Origin: Ochrobactrum sp. BTU1
GTDB taxonomy: Bacteria > Pseudomonadota > Alphaproteobacteria > Rhizobiales > Rhizobiaceae
DNA: 64,000 nucleotides
Direction: 5' to 3'
Assembly: GCA_018798825.1 (NCBI GenBank)
Contig: CP076357.1
Coordinates: 372,001-436,000 of the forward strand
Below, piece by piece: positions 1 through 8,417 of the stretch; within the stretch, counting starts at the first letter, position 1; each line of letters begins with the position of its first letter. The position numbers and the translations under genes are program-made. The notes below the pieces were generated by a model, which had not been told where the DNA came from, did no database searches, and saw only the letters and a program-made list of their open reading frames with translations.

Positions 1-346
1 CGATTGCATAGGGCGCAAGCTCGATCCTTGCAACGTTATAGCAATTTACGCCTGGCCCTAAGGAAGAATGAGCATCCATGAATAAATTTCCTGGCCACCA
101 AATTCGAACGCTACTGCGCACGATCGCAGTTTTGTGGATCGTTGCGCCAAACAATCGCAATATGTAGCCCCGCCACGGCCATAGAAAGGATGGTGTCCAT
201 GCAGCGACAAGCAACCAGGTTATTTGCCAAATGAGCCGGTTAATGCGATTTCTTATCGTGAATGTTGCGCCGCCCTCCAAAGGGCGTGAAGATTGCTTTT
301 GGCCACGAATGGTTGATTGAGAACTGGTTTCAGATCTAATTGTCAT
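1..346 (-). CDS. WcaF-like polysaccharide O-acetyltransferase (partial)
   Basis: Reading the minus strand gives an open frame from an ATG at 346 (or in-frame ATG at 355) to the left edge, about 115 residues, with no stop. The translation has the N-terminal pattern of colanic-acid WcaF-type acetyltransferases: an EGG..F...NR stretch near residues 24-34, a tryptophan-rich hydrophobic patch (IWQITWLLVAAWTP), RLFGA, VRIWWPGN and GPGVNCYNVARI, where the left-handed beta-helix begins. The family transfers acetyl groups from acetyl-CoA to exported glycans. It sits 4-13 bp after the polymerase gene and is probably the last visible gene of the leftward operon. The 3' two thirds are outside the window. 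Family assignment is by eye. Confidence 0.82.
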   Translation of the reverse strand, partial: MTIRSETSSQSTIRGQKQSSRPLEGGATFTIRNRINRLIWQITWLLVAAWTPSFLWPWRGYILRLFGATIHKTAIVRSSVRIWWPGNLFMDAHSSLGPGVNCYNVARIELAPYAI

Positions 347-358
347 CGAATTCATCCA

Positions 359-1639
359 TTAGTTGAGCTGTGGCGCGACGTGACTTTGTTGCAGGGGGGT
401 CGGTAGACCGACGGATTGATTTCGGATCCGGCAAAATGCCAACACTGGTGTCAGGAAGATTGCCATATGGATCCAGACAGGAATTACCCAGTCTGTTTGA
501 TGTGAAATGGCATGCATCGCCGGCACGATTGACATCATATAAACAAGCTGCCCAAGCATCTCACCAGCCATCGCTGTTTCCCAGAGACGACGCATGATCC
601 AAGCAAGGAGCAAAAATTTCAGCGCTCCGAAATACCAAAACGATTCGTATGCATCGACTAGTCCAGTTTCGGTTGTGCCTGTAGGGGGATTGTAGTCTCG
701 GCCTGGCCGCGGAGTATCAAATTGCAAGGCATCTTTCAGCCTGGAACCAACGAGCTGCGCAGGAACAAACGTAAATATTACACGGTTCCAATGGAATTTT
801 CCGTAGTCGAACTCGAGTCTTCGGTCTATCTCATCGATGCGCATCACAGCGTTACGCATCTCAAGCCCCCCACGCTCAAGTGTCTCCTTAAAATTTGTGG
901 CGTAATCGATTTGCATTATGTCATCGAGAACAAAACCGGACGCTGCGCGCGTGATTTGGCGATAGTCCCCCATGCTTGTCATAAGAAACGTACCAGCGAG
1001 AACTCCAACGATCATGAGGACACGCGGAACAACGATACGTCGATAGAACCAGAAAGAGAGCAGTATCATCAATACGAGCTGTATGGCCTCGGCCCGCTTT
1101 CCGGTTACGACAATCCGGTCCAGATAGAAAATGAGGTCAAATGCAATAATTGCAAAGACAACCCATGACGGACGACGTACGAAACACAACAATGCGATGC
1201 CAAGTCCATAAGGCATGAGTTGTGCAAAGAAGAGATAAACGACAGGAATGCCCGTCATCTGCACGCCAATAGAAACATCGCCCGGCAACCGACTTAAAAG
1301 ATAGTAGAACACTCCCCCAAACCCAGACAGACCAGCTGCCGCCCAGATGAGGCGACGTTCGCTGAACCCCATGCGCAGAAGACCGAGTGGCTTCTTCGTC
1401 AGTTTCCAACCAATTGCTAGCATTGCAAGCGAAGCAATACCCATAAGCATCGTTTTGGCGTACGCACCCGATGGAAGGAACTGATCGTTCATAAGGGCTG
1501 GCATCTGTGGCAGAAGGAAACCAAAGGTCATTACGCCGGCCAGAAATGGAAACTGATACATGCGATCTGCTCGTAAAAGACCATTCGCAAGAAACCAGCT
1601 TACCAACCCGACAAATATCCACGTGAGGGATGTGTTCAT
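359..1639 (-). CDS. Wzy-like O-antigen/exopolysaccharide polymerase, membrane protein
   Basis: A 426-residue, very hydrophobic protein with about ten predicted membrane segments and a large non-membrane stretch around residues 230-330 rich in charged and aromatic residues. This layout is typical of oligosaccharide-repeat-unit polymerases (Wzy), which are too divergent for motif-based naming. I chose the ATG at 1639 because it overlaps the upstream stop as ATGA and has a GGAGAGAAGG ribosome site; an upstream in-frame codon at 1663 lacks one. It is the fourth gene of the WecA-like operon and is followed within a few bases by an acetyltransferase. Family is inferred from topology and context; a sugar transporter or other membrane protein cannot be excluded. 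Confidence 0.7.
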   Translation of the reverse strand: MNTSLTWIFVGLVSWFLANGLLRADRMYQFPFLAGVMTFGFLLPQMPALMNDQFLPSGAYAKTMLMGIASLAMLAIGWKLTKKPLGLLRMGFSERRLIWAAAGLSGFGGVFYYLLSRLPGDVSIGVQMTGIPVVYLFFAQLMPYGLGIALLCFVRRPSWVVFAIIAFDLIFYLDRIVVTGKRAEAIQLVLMILLSFWFYRRIVVPRVLMIVGVLAGTFLMTSMGDYRQITRAASGFVLDDIMQIDYATNFKETLERGGLEMRNAVMRIDEIDRRLEFDYGKFHWNRVIFTFVPAQLVGSRLKDALQFDTPRPGRDYNPPTGTTETGLVDAYESFWYFGALKFLLLAWIMRRLWETAMAGEMLGQLVYMMSIVPAMHAISHQTDWVIPVWIHMAIFLTPVLAFCRIRNQSVGLPTPLQQSHVAPQLN

Positions 1640-2253
1640 CCTTCTCTCCCCCCAATAGCGCAAATATCAGAGGCACCGATGGACTGACTTGCAGCGAGGT
1701 AACCTAGAGAAATCCGGCCAGAGATTAGGTACCAGCCTAGTTTCACATATTCTTTAGTCACTAATTCTAAATCACTGGAAGACATAGGAAATCCAGCATG
1801 TGTTGGCTCACTGTTGATGGGCGAGGAACTAAACTGCATTTGAGGACAGACTGTCCGGAAGCTGGCGACAGCCCGCCGCGAATGATACCAATTTGTGACA
1901 ATCAGCGCCCTTCGGGCGTGCATCCTTCGCATAACAGGCGCGGAATAGAAGGCATTTTGCCAGGTGGTCCCTGATTTACATTCCACCAGGATGGCTGACG
2001 GGGCCACACCCTCACGAACCATGATCCTCTTGTTAAACAGGCAGTCCCCATCACCGGTTATTAAGATCATTGGCGAGCGTCCTTGCTTCCACAACCGTGC
2101 TGCTTGTTCGGCACGAGGTGGACCGTCACCGCCCGGAACGACAATCACGTCGACTTTACGGCCGTCGTCTGCAAGCGTCAGGACTGGTTCCGAATAAAAA
2201 ATCGCTGCCATTCCAAACAAGATCATGCCAGGAAGAAGCAATAGAAACATCAT
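1636..2253 (-). CDS. YdcF/ElyC/SanA family (DUF218) protein
   Basis: A 205-residue protein with one N-terminal membrane segment (residues 1-22) and a DUF218 domain facing the periplasm by prediction. Family signatures are visible: VDVIVVPGGD, the R..A..LWKQG helix, ILITGDGD, SGTTWQNAFYS and VTNWYHSRRAV. DUF218 proteins such as ElyC and SanA have been linked to envelope integrity and lipid-carrier metabolism, but the reaction is not settled. It is coupled on both sides: its ATG overlaps the GT2 stop, and its own TGA overlaps the polymerase ATG. A position between a glycosyltransferase and a polymerase suggests a role in glycan assembly or undecaprenyl-phosphate handling. That role is inference. 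Confidence 0.82.
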   Translation of the reverse strand: MMFLLLLPGMILFGMAAIFYSEPVLTLADDGRKVDVIVVPGGDGPPRAEQAARLWKQGRSPMILITGDGDCLFNKRIMVREGVAPSAILVECKSGTTWQNAFYSAPVMRRMHARRALIVTNWYHSRRAVASFRTVCPQMQFSSSPINSEPTHAGFPMSSSDLELVTKEYVKLGWYLISGRISLGYLAASQSIGASDICAIGGREG

Positions 2254-3131
2254 GCTGGACGCCGTTCAGGATCAGAACGTTCAGGTAATTTCCGAGACAA
2301 AGCCTCTTCAGCCTTACCTTTCTCTATGCGCTGTTCTTCCATCTTGATGATGATCATGAACTCATATGCCGCAAGTAATCTGCAATAGAGATAGCCGGGC
2401 TTCCCGTCGAGAAATCCTCCGCGTAATATATACATGTAGAGGAAACGCAGCGAAGGTCTGAAGGGCGCATGATACGAAAGTGATTTTAACGCGCGACGCC
2501 GGCGTTCAGATATTCCTGAGAAAATGCCTGGCCAATCGATTTTACGTTCCAGCAGGCGATTGGCGGAGAGGCTAGCCTCCGCAGTAGAATAACGATTATG
2601 TTTGTCGTACCAAGCTTCGAGGCCCTTATTGAAGCTATAATGTACAAAGTGTGATTGTAACTGACCTTCTGGACCTCCGCTCGCCCTTGAATGAACGGAT
2701 CGTTCAAATCTTACGCGATCTGGCCGCACCAAACGAGTGATCCAGGTTGGGTACAAACTTGCATGCTTGATCCACCGCCCCATAAACATGTTCTTGTAAC
2801 GCGCTTTGAAGAATACTTCTGGTCGCGAGGGATCTGAGGCAATCGCAAGAATTTCATCACGCAAATCTGTTGGCGTAATTTCATCTGCGTCAGGAGTATA
2901 AACCCAGTCATACTTGAATTTGATTTCTGTCAGCCCGTGCATCCGCTGACGGTCCTCGGTATCGTATGATCGCTGGTAAACCCGTGCGCCGGCGGCTTTA
3001 GCGATGTTTACTGTATCGTCGTCACTGTAAGAATCTAGAATTACGATATCGTCGCACCAATCGAGGCTTGCTAGACACGCTGGGAGGTTGATCTCTTCGT
3101 TTCTGGTCATGATGAGAACGGAAACACTCAT
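2250..3131 (-). CDS. Glycosyltransferase family 2 (WaaE/KdtX-like)
   Basis: A 293-residue cytoplasmic GT-A enzyme. The N-terminus VSVLIMTRNEEINLPACLASL is the nucleotide-sugar fold entry, followed by DDIVILDSYSDDDTV and the metal-binding TPDADE near residue 98. The overall length and the RLVRPDR..FERSVHSR block resemble the WaaE/KdtX family that adds hexoses to lipopolysaccharide core, but many O-unit transferases look alike. Its ATG overlaps the stop of the WecA-like gene (ATGA) and its stop overlaps the DUF218 start, so translation of the three is probably coupled. Donor and acceptor cannot be read from the sequence. It probably adds the second sugar of the lipid-linked unit started by the upstream gene. 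Confidence 0.85.
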   Translation of the reverse strand: MSVSVLIMTRNEEINLPACLASLDWCDDIVILDSYSDDDTVNIAKAAGARVYQRSYDTEDRQRMHGLTEIKFKYDWVYTPDADEITPTDLRDEILAIASDPSRPEVFFKARYKNMFMGRWIKHASLYPTWITRLVRPDRVRFERSVHSRASGGPEGQLQSHFVHYSFNKGLEAWYDKHNRYSTAEASLSANRLLERKIDWPGIFSGISERRRRALKSLSYHAPFRPSLRFLYMYILRGGFLDGKPGYLYCRLLAAYEFMIIIKMEEQRIEKGKAEEALSRKLPERSDPERRPA

Positions 3132-4276
3132 GAGGTTGCCCCTGGTAAAGTTATCTTTGGCTTGGGTGAGGGGGTGGCATCTACGCTCACGGATGCACTG
3201 ATTAAAGGAGCACTCTTGCTTGAGCGCAAGACAAACAGAATATGCGCGCTAAATGGAATAATAAGTGCGAGCAACATCACCCATGCTGGCACATTCAAGG
3301 CGATTGCTCCAAAGGCGATTGCACCTGCAAAAAAATTGAGGAGGCAGATAGTGAATGCAGTTTGCCCTATCGAGAAACCACGATCGAGCAGCAGATGATG
3401 CAAATGTTGTCTATCGGGTGAGAAAGGGCTTTTTCGCGCTGCGAGCCGGCGCACTATCAGGCTTAGCGTATCGACAACAGGGACTATCACGATCCATAAC
3501 AGGATCGGAAACTCCAGTGAGATTTGCCTGTTTGCCAAAATGAGGATTATCCCAGCGAGAGACGCGCCCAGAAGCGTACTTCCCCCATCGCCAAGGAAAA
3601 TGCTTGCTCTGCTCCGGAAACGGTGCCGCATGTTGAAAATCAAAAAACCGATGCATGCTGATGAAAGAATTAGCGACTGCAGGCCTAGCTGCTGCTGATC
3701 AGCTTTGAAACTGATCAAAGCAAGCCAGAAGAATGAAACCGCGCTTGCAGAGCCGGAAAGCCCATCGACTCCGTCGCTCATATTCACGGCGTTTACAAGC
3801 CCCACAATGAATGCGAGAGCCAAAAGCAAGAATAATGGACCAGTTACAGCGTCGCCCCAAACATTAGAGGAAGCCGCCTGCAAGGTCTCTGATTGCCTTG
3901 CGCCCAGACCCAGGTGAATCTCCTCTAATCCTACGGTAACGATAATGACAAATCCGGCTGTCAATTGCATTACAAGCCGTGGCGTAACGGGAAGATCAAA
4001 TCTGTCGTCCAATACTCCCGTCGTCAAAATTAGAAGCAGTCCGGGTAGCAGTAGAGCCGCATTTGCCGAACCAACCATGGAAGGAGCTAGGAAGGCACAG
4101 AAGAAGAAGGTTAGAAAAATTGCTATTCCTCCGCAGAGTGGAACAGTTCCATCGTGCTTCTTGCGGGCATTAGGCACATCTAATAAATACCAATCGCGGG
4201 CAAGACCTCGTAATCCGAGACAGAAAATAGCCGACATTATAAATGCCAGCAACGAGGTCCAGAAAAGACTAGTCAT
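3128..4276 (-). CDS. WecA/MraY-family undecaprenyl-phosphate sugar-1-phosphate transferase
   Basis: A 382-residue polytopic membrane enzyme with about eleven hydrophobic segments. The family's cytoplasmic motifs are all present: GVLDDRFDLP (the DD pair), NAVNMSDGVDG, IFLGDGGSTLLG and HLHH in the last cytosolic loop, which marks the WecA/WbpL side rather than MraY. Such enzymes load HexNAc-1-phosphate from a UDP-sugar onto undecaprenyl phosphate, the first step of O-antigen or capsule repeat synthesis. The start is the ATG at 4276 with a GGGAGA ribosome site; an upstream TTG at 4288 would swallow that site. First gene of a leftward operon whose next three genes overlap by 4 bp each. The sugar used is unknown. 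Confidence 0.9.
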   Translation of the reverse strand: MTSLFWTSLLAFIMSAIFCLGLRGLARDWYLLDVPNARKKHDGTVPLCGGIAIFLTFFFCAFLAPSMVGSANAALLLPGLLLILTTGVLDDRFDLPVTPRLVMQLTAGFVIIVTVGLEEIHLGLGARQSETLQAASSNVWGDAVTGPLFLLLALAFIVGLVNAVNMSDGVDGLSGSASAVSFFWLALISFKADQQQLGLQSLILSSACIGFLIFNMRHRFRSRASIFLGDGGSTLLGASLAGIILILANRQISLEFPILLWIVIVPVVDTLSLIVRRLAARKSPFSPDRQHLHHLLLDRGFSIGQTAFTICLLNFFAGAIAFGAIALNVPAWVMLLALIIPFSAHILFVLRSSKSAPLISASVSVDATPSPKPKITLPGATS

Positions 4277-4517
4277 TTCGTCTCCCAAGCGCGTGCTATT
4301 TCAACTTGCGTAATTTTTACTGTTTGACGCGCTCGAGGACGACTTGGCTTAAAAGCGTGCCGTGTACTCCTTTCAGCTAGGGGATTAAACCAAGGACCAA
4401 ATTTCAAACCTGCAGCAAGTCTCTATCCTACCGACACTAAGAACAGCAGTCCGAAGTCGGCAATGTCTTGGGGGGAGATAAATTGAGTATCCAAACAACG
4501 ACCAAATGTGACCGATC
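4277..4517. promoter_or_regulatory. Divergent promoter region between the WecA-like operon and the flippase gene
   Basis: About 240 bp separate two divergent polysaccharide operons, so both promoters must lie here or further upstream. I see no strong palindrome and no ops/JUMPstart-like element. The right part contains a G-rich ribosome-site-like stretch (4469-4477) feeding a short leader reading frame, listed separately. Confidence 0.5.
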
Positions 4518-4521
4518 ATGA
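4483..4521 (+). other. Possible 12-codon leader ORF overlapping the flippase start
   Basis: A TTG at 4483, preceded by the purine-rich GGGGGGAGATAAA, opens a 12-codon frame whose TGA (4519-4521) overlaps the flippase ATG (4518) as ATGA. The flippase ATG itself has no good ribosome site. This geometry would allow translational coupling of the flippase to a leader peptide. Nothing else supports expression. Confidence 0.35.
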
Positions 4522-6017
4522 GTGGTGCACGCAGAGGTATTCTGATGGCCGCGCTCGAACAATATGCCGGCTTGATTTTCAATTTCGTCACAGTGATCGC
4601 TGTTTCACGGTTTCTAGGTCCCGCCGAGACGGGTGCTGGAGTTGTCGGTCTGAGTATTGGAGCGATCTTCTATTCCCTGCGTGAATTTGCGAGTCCGGAA
4701 TTTCTCATCCGCATTGAAAAAATCCGAGATCCGGACATCCGGACCTCGATGACGTTTCTGATGACCGTCACGCTCTTGCTTTCAGCTGTCCTTTATTTTG
4801 CTCGAGACTACTTTGCCCAGTCGTATCACGACCCGCTACTACTGCTTTTTCTTAACATAACAATAATTGCTGCACTCGTTGAGAGTTTGTCACTACCAGT
4901 GGTGGCCTTATTGAGGCGTGAAATGGCGTTTGGTATGTTGGCCCGCATTCGTACTGCAGGAACTGGTGCGGGTGCATTGGTTACTATTGCCATGGCTGGA
5001 CTGGGCTTCGGACATATGTGTTTTGCATTCGGATTGCTTGCAAGTGCAATGATCACAACAGGTTTGGCTCTGTCGATTTATCCGCTCGGGCGGCTTCTAT
5101 ATCCTTCTTTTGAAAGTATAAACACAGCTTGGAGGTTCGGTATCTATCTCGGCGGCAATGCGGGCCTCAACAAAATCTGTGAAACCTTTCCGCAACTCAT
5201 GCTTGGACGCTTTATGCCGATCGCATCCGTCGGCATTTACAACCGCGCCAACACAGTCAGCGGATTACCGGACCGAATCTTTCTTTCGGCGGTCTTTACG
5301 GTGGCGTTTCCCATGCTCTCCGCACATGCGCGGGCCGGAGGTGACATCAGTCGGGCTTATATACGGGCCTTATCCTATATTTCTGTCGTTTATTGGCCAG
5401 CGCAAATTCTATTGGCTCTCCTGGCTTACCCGATGGTTGCCATCATACTGGGTCCTGGATGGACGGAAGCAGCCCCGATTGTGGCTGTAATGAGCCTTGC
5501 CAGTTTGTTCTGGTTCCCTGTTATTCTCACCTACCCACTGTTGATGGCTTTAGGCGAAAATCGAGAAGCATTCGTTTCTAATGTAATCTCCAGGGTAGTC
5601 GCCACCGCAATCCTGTGCGCCGGAGCATTTTATGGATTGTTCGCGGTTGCACTCAGTCAATTCATCAGTCTACCGTTCCAAATGGTTGTCGCGATCATCT
5701 ACGTGCGCAAGCATGTCAGGTTCACCTACAAGGAACTAGGCCGTGAACTGATGCGAAGCGCTTCAGTTACAATAATTGCAATCCTCGCACCTGCTATGAT
5801 CGTGATATCGAACGGACTCAACCTGGAGATGTCTTGGTTGAAAGCCGTTGTCGTCGTTGTAACCGCAATTTTGAGCTGGTCAATCGGCCTGATTTTGGTC
5901 CGTCATCCCTTCGCAGAAGAATTAACGCCGCTACTGACTGCTTTAATAAGGAGATTGCCGTTCCGCCCTCGTGGGATGCGGCGCGTTGATGCCAAGATAT
6001 CACAATCAGCAGAGTGA
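4518..6017 (+). CDS. Wzx-type polysaccharide flippase (MOP superfamily)
   Basis: A 499-residue membrane protein with about 12-14 hydrophobic segments and the N-terminal arrangement of MOP-family exporters (LEQYAGLIFNFVTVIAVSRFLGPAETGAGVVGLS). The central loop IYNRANTVSGLPDRIFLSAVFTV resembles the linker seen in polysaccharide flippases. It would move lipid-linked repeat units across the inner membrane for the Wzy-like polymerase encoded divergently. Its ATG overlaps a short leader frame. The C-terminal cytosolic tail is basic (IRRLPFRPRGMRRVD). It is followed after 7 bp by a glycosyltransferase, so the two form an operon. The substrate cannot be named. Confidence 0.88.
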   Translation: MSGARRGILMAALEQYAGLIFNFVTVIAVSRFLGPAETGAGVVGLSIGAIFYSLREFASPEFLIRIEKIRDPDIRTSMTFLMTVTLLLSAVLYFARDYFAQSYHDPLLLLFLNITIIAALVESLSLPVVALLRREMAFGMLARIRTAGTGAGALVTIAMAGLGFGHMCFAFGLLASAMITTGLALSIYPLGRLLYPSFESINTAWRFGIYLGGNAGLNKICETFPQLMLGRFMPIASVGIYNRANTVSGLPDRIFLSAVFTVAFPMLSAHARAGGDISRAYIRALSYISVVYWPAQILLALLAYPMVAIILGPGWTEAAPIVAVMSLASLFWFPVILTYPLLMALGENREAFVSNVISRVVATAILCAGAFYGLFAVALSQFISLPFQMVVAIIYVRKHVRFTYKELGRELMRSASVTIIAILAPAMIVISNGLNLEMSWLKAVVVVVTAILSWSIGLILVRHPFAEELTPLLTALIRRLPFRPRGMRRVDAKISQSAE

Positions 6018-6024
6018 GGGCGAT

Positions 6025-6975
6025 ATGAACAATACTGAGAGTGGATATCCTACCGTTGACGTTGTCATTCCAAATTACAATTACGGTCAATATTTGTTAG
6101 AGTGTGCAGCCAGCGTCTTGACACAAAAAGGCGTCGACGTGAGGCTGCTGATCATTGATAACGCATCCCATGACCTGAGCGCTGACATCTGTAGAACAAT
6201 TGCAGCAGGCGACCAACGGGTTGAAGTGATACTCAGAACTAGAAATTTAGGGCCTCACGCATCGTTCAATGAGGGAATTGACTGGGCTAGATCCGAATAC
6301 TTCTTGATATTGTGTGCCGATGATCTGTTGGTTGATGGTGCCCTAAGTCGAGCGGTCTGCGCGCTCGAACAATCTCCAGATGTTCATCTCGCTCATGGGT
6401 CGATTGAGAATTTTTCTGGCAATGACTACCCAAAGCCGGTGGATCTTCCCAAACGGGGTGGGTGGGTAATCCAGTCGGGAAACGAATTCATCGAACGAGC
6501 TTGCATGCACGCTTACAATCCCGTTGCCGGTCCCACAGCCCTCGTTAGAACGTCGGTTCAAAAAAAGGTTGGGTACTATAAGACAAACCTTCAACACACA
6601 GATGATCTTGAAATGTGGCTTAGGTTTGCAACATACGGAGGAGTTGCATCGACAAATGCTGTTCAAGCTTGCGCGCGGGTGCATAACCTAAATCGCTCTG
6701 CGAGTGTAGCTGGTATCGTTGAGTGGAACTGCGAATTTGAAGCTGCGTTCCGCACATTCTTCGAAAGTGACGGCGCGGCGCTGCCCAATGCATCGGCGCT
6801 CTTCGAACTAGCGCAGGATTGTCTAGCGAAGCGCGCGTATTGGTCCGCATTTTCCAATTTACTGCGACGAGAGAAAGGTTCTGCATCCCTGATGGCGTTC
6901 GCATTAAGGCGACATCCTTCAATGATCTTATTTCCACCAATCGACTACTTGTTGCAGCGTCGCAATCGCCATTAA
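6025..6975 (+). CDS. Glycosyltransferase family 2
   Basis: A 316-residue GT-A glycosyltransferase: VDVVIPNYNYGQYLLECAAS at the N-terminus, LLIIDNASHDLS and a metal-binding CADDLLVD near residue 93. The acceptor half includes HTDDLEMWLRFA, a usual family block. I place the start at the ATG at 6025, which has a GTGAGGG site and lies 7 bp after the flippase stop; an upstream in-frame codon at 5971 lies inside that gene. The 3' end meets the oppositely oriented pyruvyltransferase gene with a 4-bp overlap, so no terminator separates them. Probably builds part of the repeat unit; sugar unknown. Confidence 0.85.
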   Translation: MNNTESGYPTVDVVIPNYNYGQYLLECAASVLTQKGVDVRLLIIDNASHDLSADICRTIAAGDQRVEVILRTRNLGPHASFNEGIDWARSEYFLILCADDLLVDGALSRAVCALEQSPDVHLAHGSIENFSGNDYPKPVDLPKRGGWVIQSGNEFIERACMHAYNPVAGPTALVRTSVQKKVGYYKTNLQHTDDLEMWLRFATYGGVASTNAVQACARVHNLNRSASVAGIVEWNCEFEAAFRTFFESDGAALPNASALFELAQDCLAKRAYWSAFSNLLRREKGSASLMAFALRRHPSMILFPPIDYLLQRRNRH

Positions 6976-8168
6976 TCCTTGTTGCGATCGTGCTCAAACA
7001 ATGATCTGCGCAACATTTCTTCCTGCACGTTTAGCCGTTCACGATATTGCTTCACGCCGGCTTTAACGTCGATAGAGAGTTGGTCCTTCTGTAATAGCAT
7101 GCGTTCTATCTGAGCCTGCAATGTCGTCGGCTCGAAATTCTCAATGTGATGGCAAAATTGGGAGAGACCTGTGTCATGAAGCAGCGCATCATTTTTCTTT
7201 GCGTAAGCGACTGAGATAGCTGGTCGCCCCATGGCAAGCGCACAGACGATATTGTGATAGCGGCTGGCAACAACGATGTCGACCTGGGCGATCTGTTGCA
7301 TCAGCTGGTTTAACGACAGAGCAGGCTCAAAAATTATGCTATTTGATTTATGCATAGCGAGTCGTTTTAGTAGATCTTCAACTGCCTTATAGTCAGCTCT
7401 ATCTCCCGTTAAAAGCCGGACCTGTTTCCCTTGGGCCAATAGTTGATCGAGCAACTTCGCCATTTTGTCGAGATATGTGTCGTAGATGAGGGAAGCGTCG
7501 GCAGCATTCTTGCGCCACCCCTTATAGTCCATTATGCCAAGTCCTATAGTCTGGGTGCCAACTTTACGCACACTTTCCTCGACCGTTGGAAGCGAAAAGG
7601 CTATATCAGCTGTGACGACATCGTTTATTGAGATCACGCCAAGAGATCGCATGAAGTCGAGGGAGACCTGATCGCGATAAGAACGATAAGACGCGAGCAT
7701 TGACGCTCTGCGAACGAAAAATCGACTAAGGGGAAGCGTAACAGGACCCGCTCCGATTGAAATGAATGCAAGACGTGCGCCTGCAATTTTTGCGGCGACA
7801 GACCATCGCAATACCGCAAATGGCCAGCCAAATGGGTTCTCATTGAAATCATCGAGAATGCCGGTCCCAGGTACAATTATGAAATCCAGCCCCTGCGCTA
7901 GAGAGACCGCACTCACAAAACCAGATAGTCGCCGTGGAACATGCAGTAAGACGCTGTTGAGCGTCCGCATCAGGCGGTTCTCCGACGCGGGCTGTCCCAC
8001 TGGTGCAGATGCAATTTCGTACTTCTCGCTGATAACGTCGGGCCGTGAACAGATACAAACCAGCTGAGCGTTTGGACAGATACGATCAAGTAACCGCAGC
8101 ATTGCCTCCAGGGAGCCGTCATTGCCGGTATTGCCTGAGCCGAACTGACCAAAAAGCCCTATTTTCAT
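6972..8168 (-). CDS. Polysaccharide pyruvyl transferase family protein
   Basis: A 398-residue protein of the WcaK/CsaB pyruvyltransferase family (PF04230 by eye). It begins MKIGLFGQFGSGNTGNDG, the family's N-terminal nucleotide-like loop, and ends with VASRYHNIVCALAMGRPAISVAY...K, the conserved SR(F/Y)H...ALA.G.P signature. Members transfer pyruvate from phosphoenolpyruvate to form a ketal on a sugar, adding negative charge. The start is the ATG at 8168 with a GGAGA site; longer in-frame reading to 8243 is poorly supported. It is transcribed against its neighbours and shares a 250-bp divergent region with the GT4 gene. Some PF04230 proteins have other donors, so pyruvylation is likely but not certain. 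Confidence 0.85.
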   Translation of the reverse strand: MKIGLFGQFGSGNTGNDGSLEAMLRLLDRICPNAQLVCICSRPDVISEKYEIASAPVGQPASENRLMRTLNSVLLHVPRRLSGFVSAVSLAQGLDFIIVPGTGILDDFNENPFGWPFAVLRWSVAAKIAGARLAFISIGAGPVTLPLSRFFVRRASMLASYRSYRDQVSLDFMRSLGVISINDVVTADIAFSLPTVEESVRKVGTQTIGLGIMDYKGWRKNAADASLIYDTYLDKMAKLLDQLLAQGKQVRLLTGDRADYKAVEDLLKRLAMHKSNSIIFEPALSLNQLMQQIAQVDIVVASRYHNIVCALAMGRPAISVAYAKKNDALLHDTGLSQFCHHIENFEPTTLQAQIERMLLQKDQLSIDVKAGVKQYRERLNVQEEMLRRSLFEHDRNKD

Positions 8169-8343
8169 GAATGGGTCTCCACCTGCATGAAGAAAATAGA
8201 CCATCGCAATCTTTGTGAAAACTGGCAGAAGGGTGAAGACCATCCTCTTATGTATGAGGTGATCTACCCCTCAAAGCCAAAATGCGCAGCAGCTCAATTC
8301 CGCTACACTGCACATCGGTATATCAAATGCCCCCCGATATACT

Positions 8344-8405
8344 GGAGCAAGGCTTCGAGAGGATTTCTCCTCGAAATCTTGCTCCCCTCTCGATCTTCAG
8401 GGAGC
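8344..8405 (+). promoter_or_regulatory. Leader hairpins before the GT4 gene (possible attenuator)
   Basis: GGAGCAAG (8344-8351) pairs perfectly with CTTGCTCC (8378-8385); within it TTCGAG and CTCGAA pair further, giving a 42-nt near-continuous hairpin. The 3' arm also carries GCTCCC (8381-8386), which can instead pair with GGGAGC (8400-8405), the only ribosome-site-like stretch before the ATG at 8418. The two pairings exclude each other. Regulation is inference. Confidence 0.5.
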
Positions 8406-8417
8406 TCGTTTTAGATC

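Noticed and set aside
722..1168. 148-codon plus-strand frame and the 179-codon minus-strand frame at 1137-1676
   Set aside because: Both overlap the Wzy-like gene in other frames, lack ribosome sites and have no family pattern.
4277..4517. An ops/JUMPstart element before the flippase
   Set aside because: No GGCGGTAG-type sequence is present.
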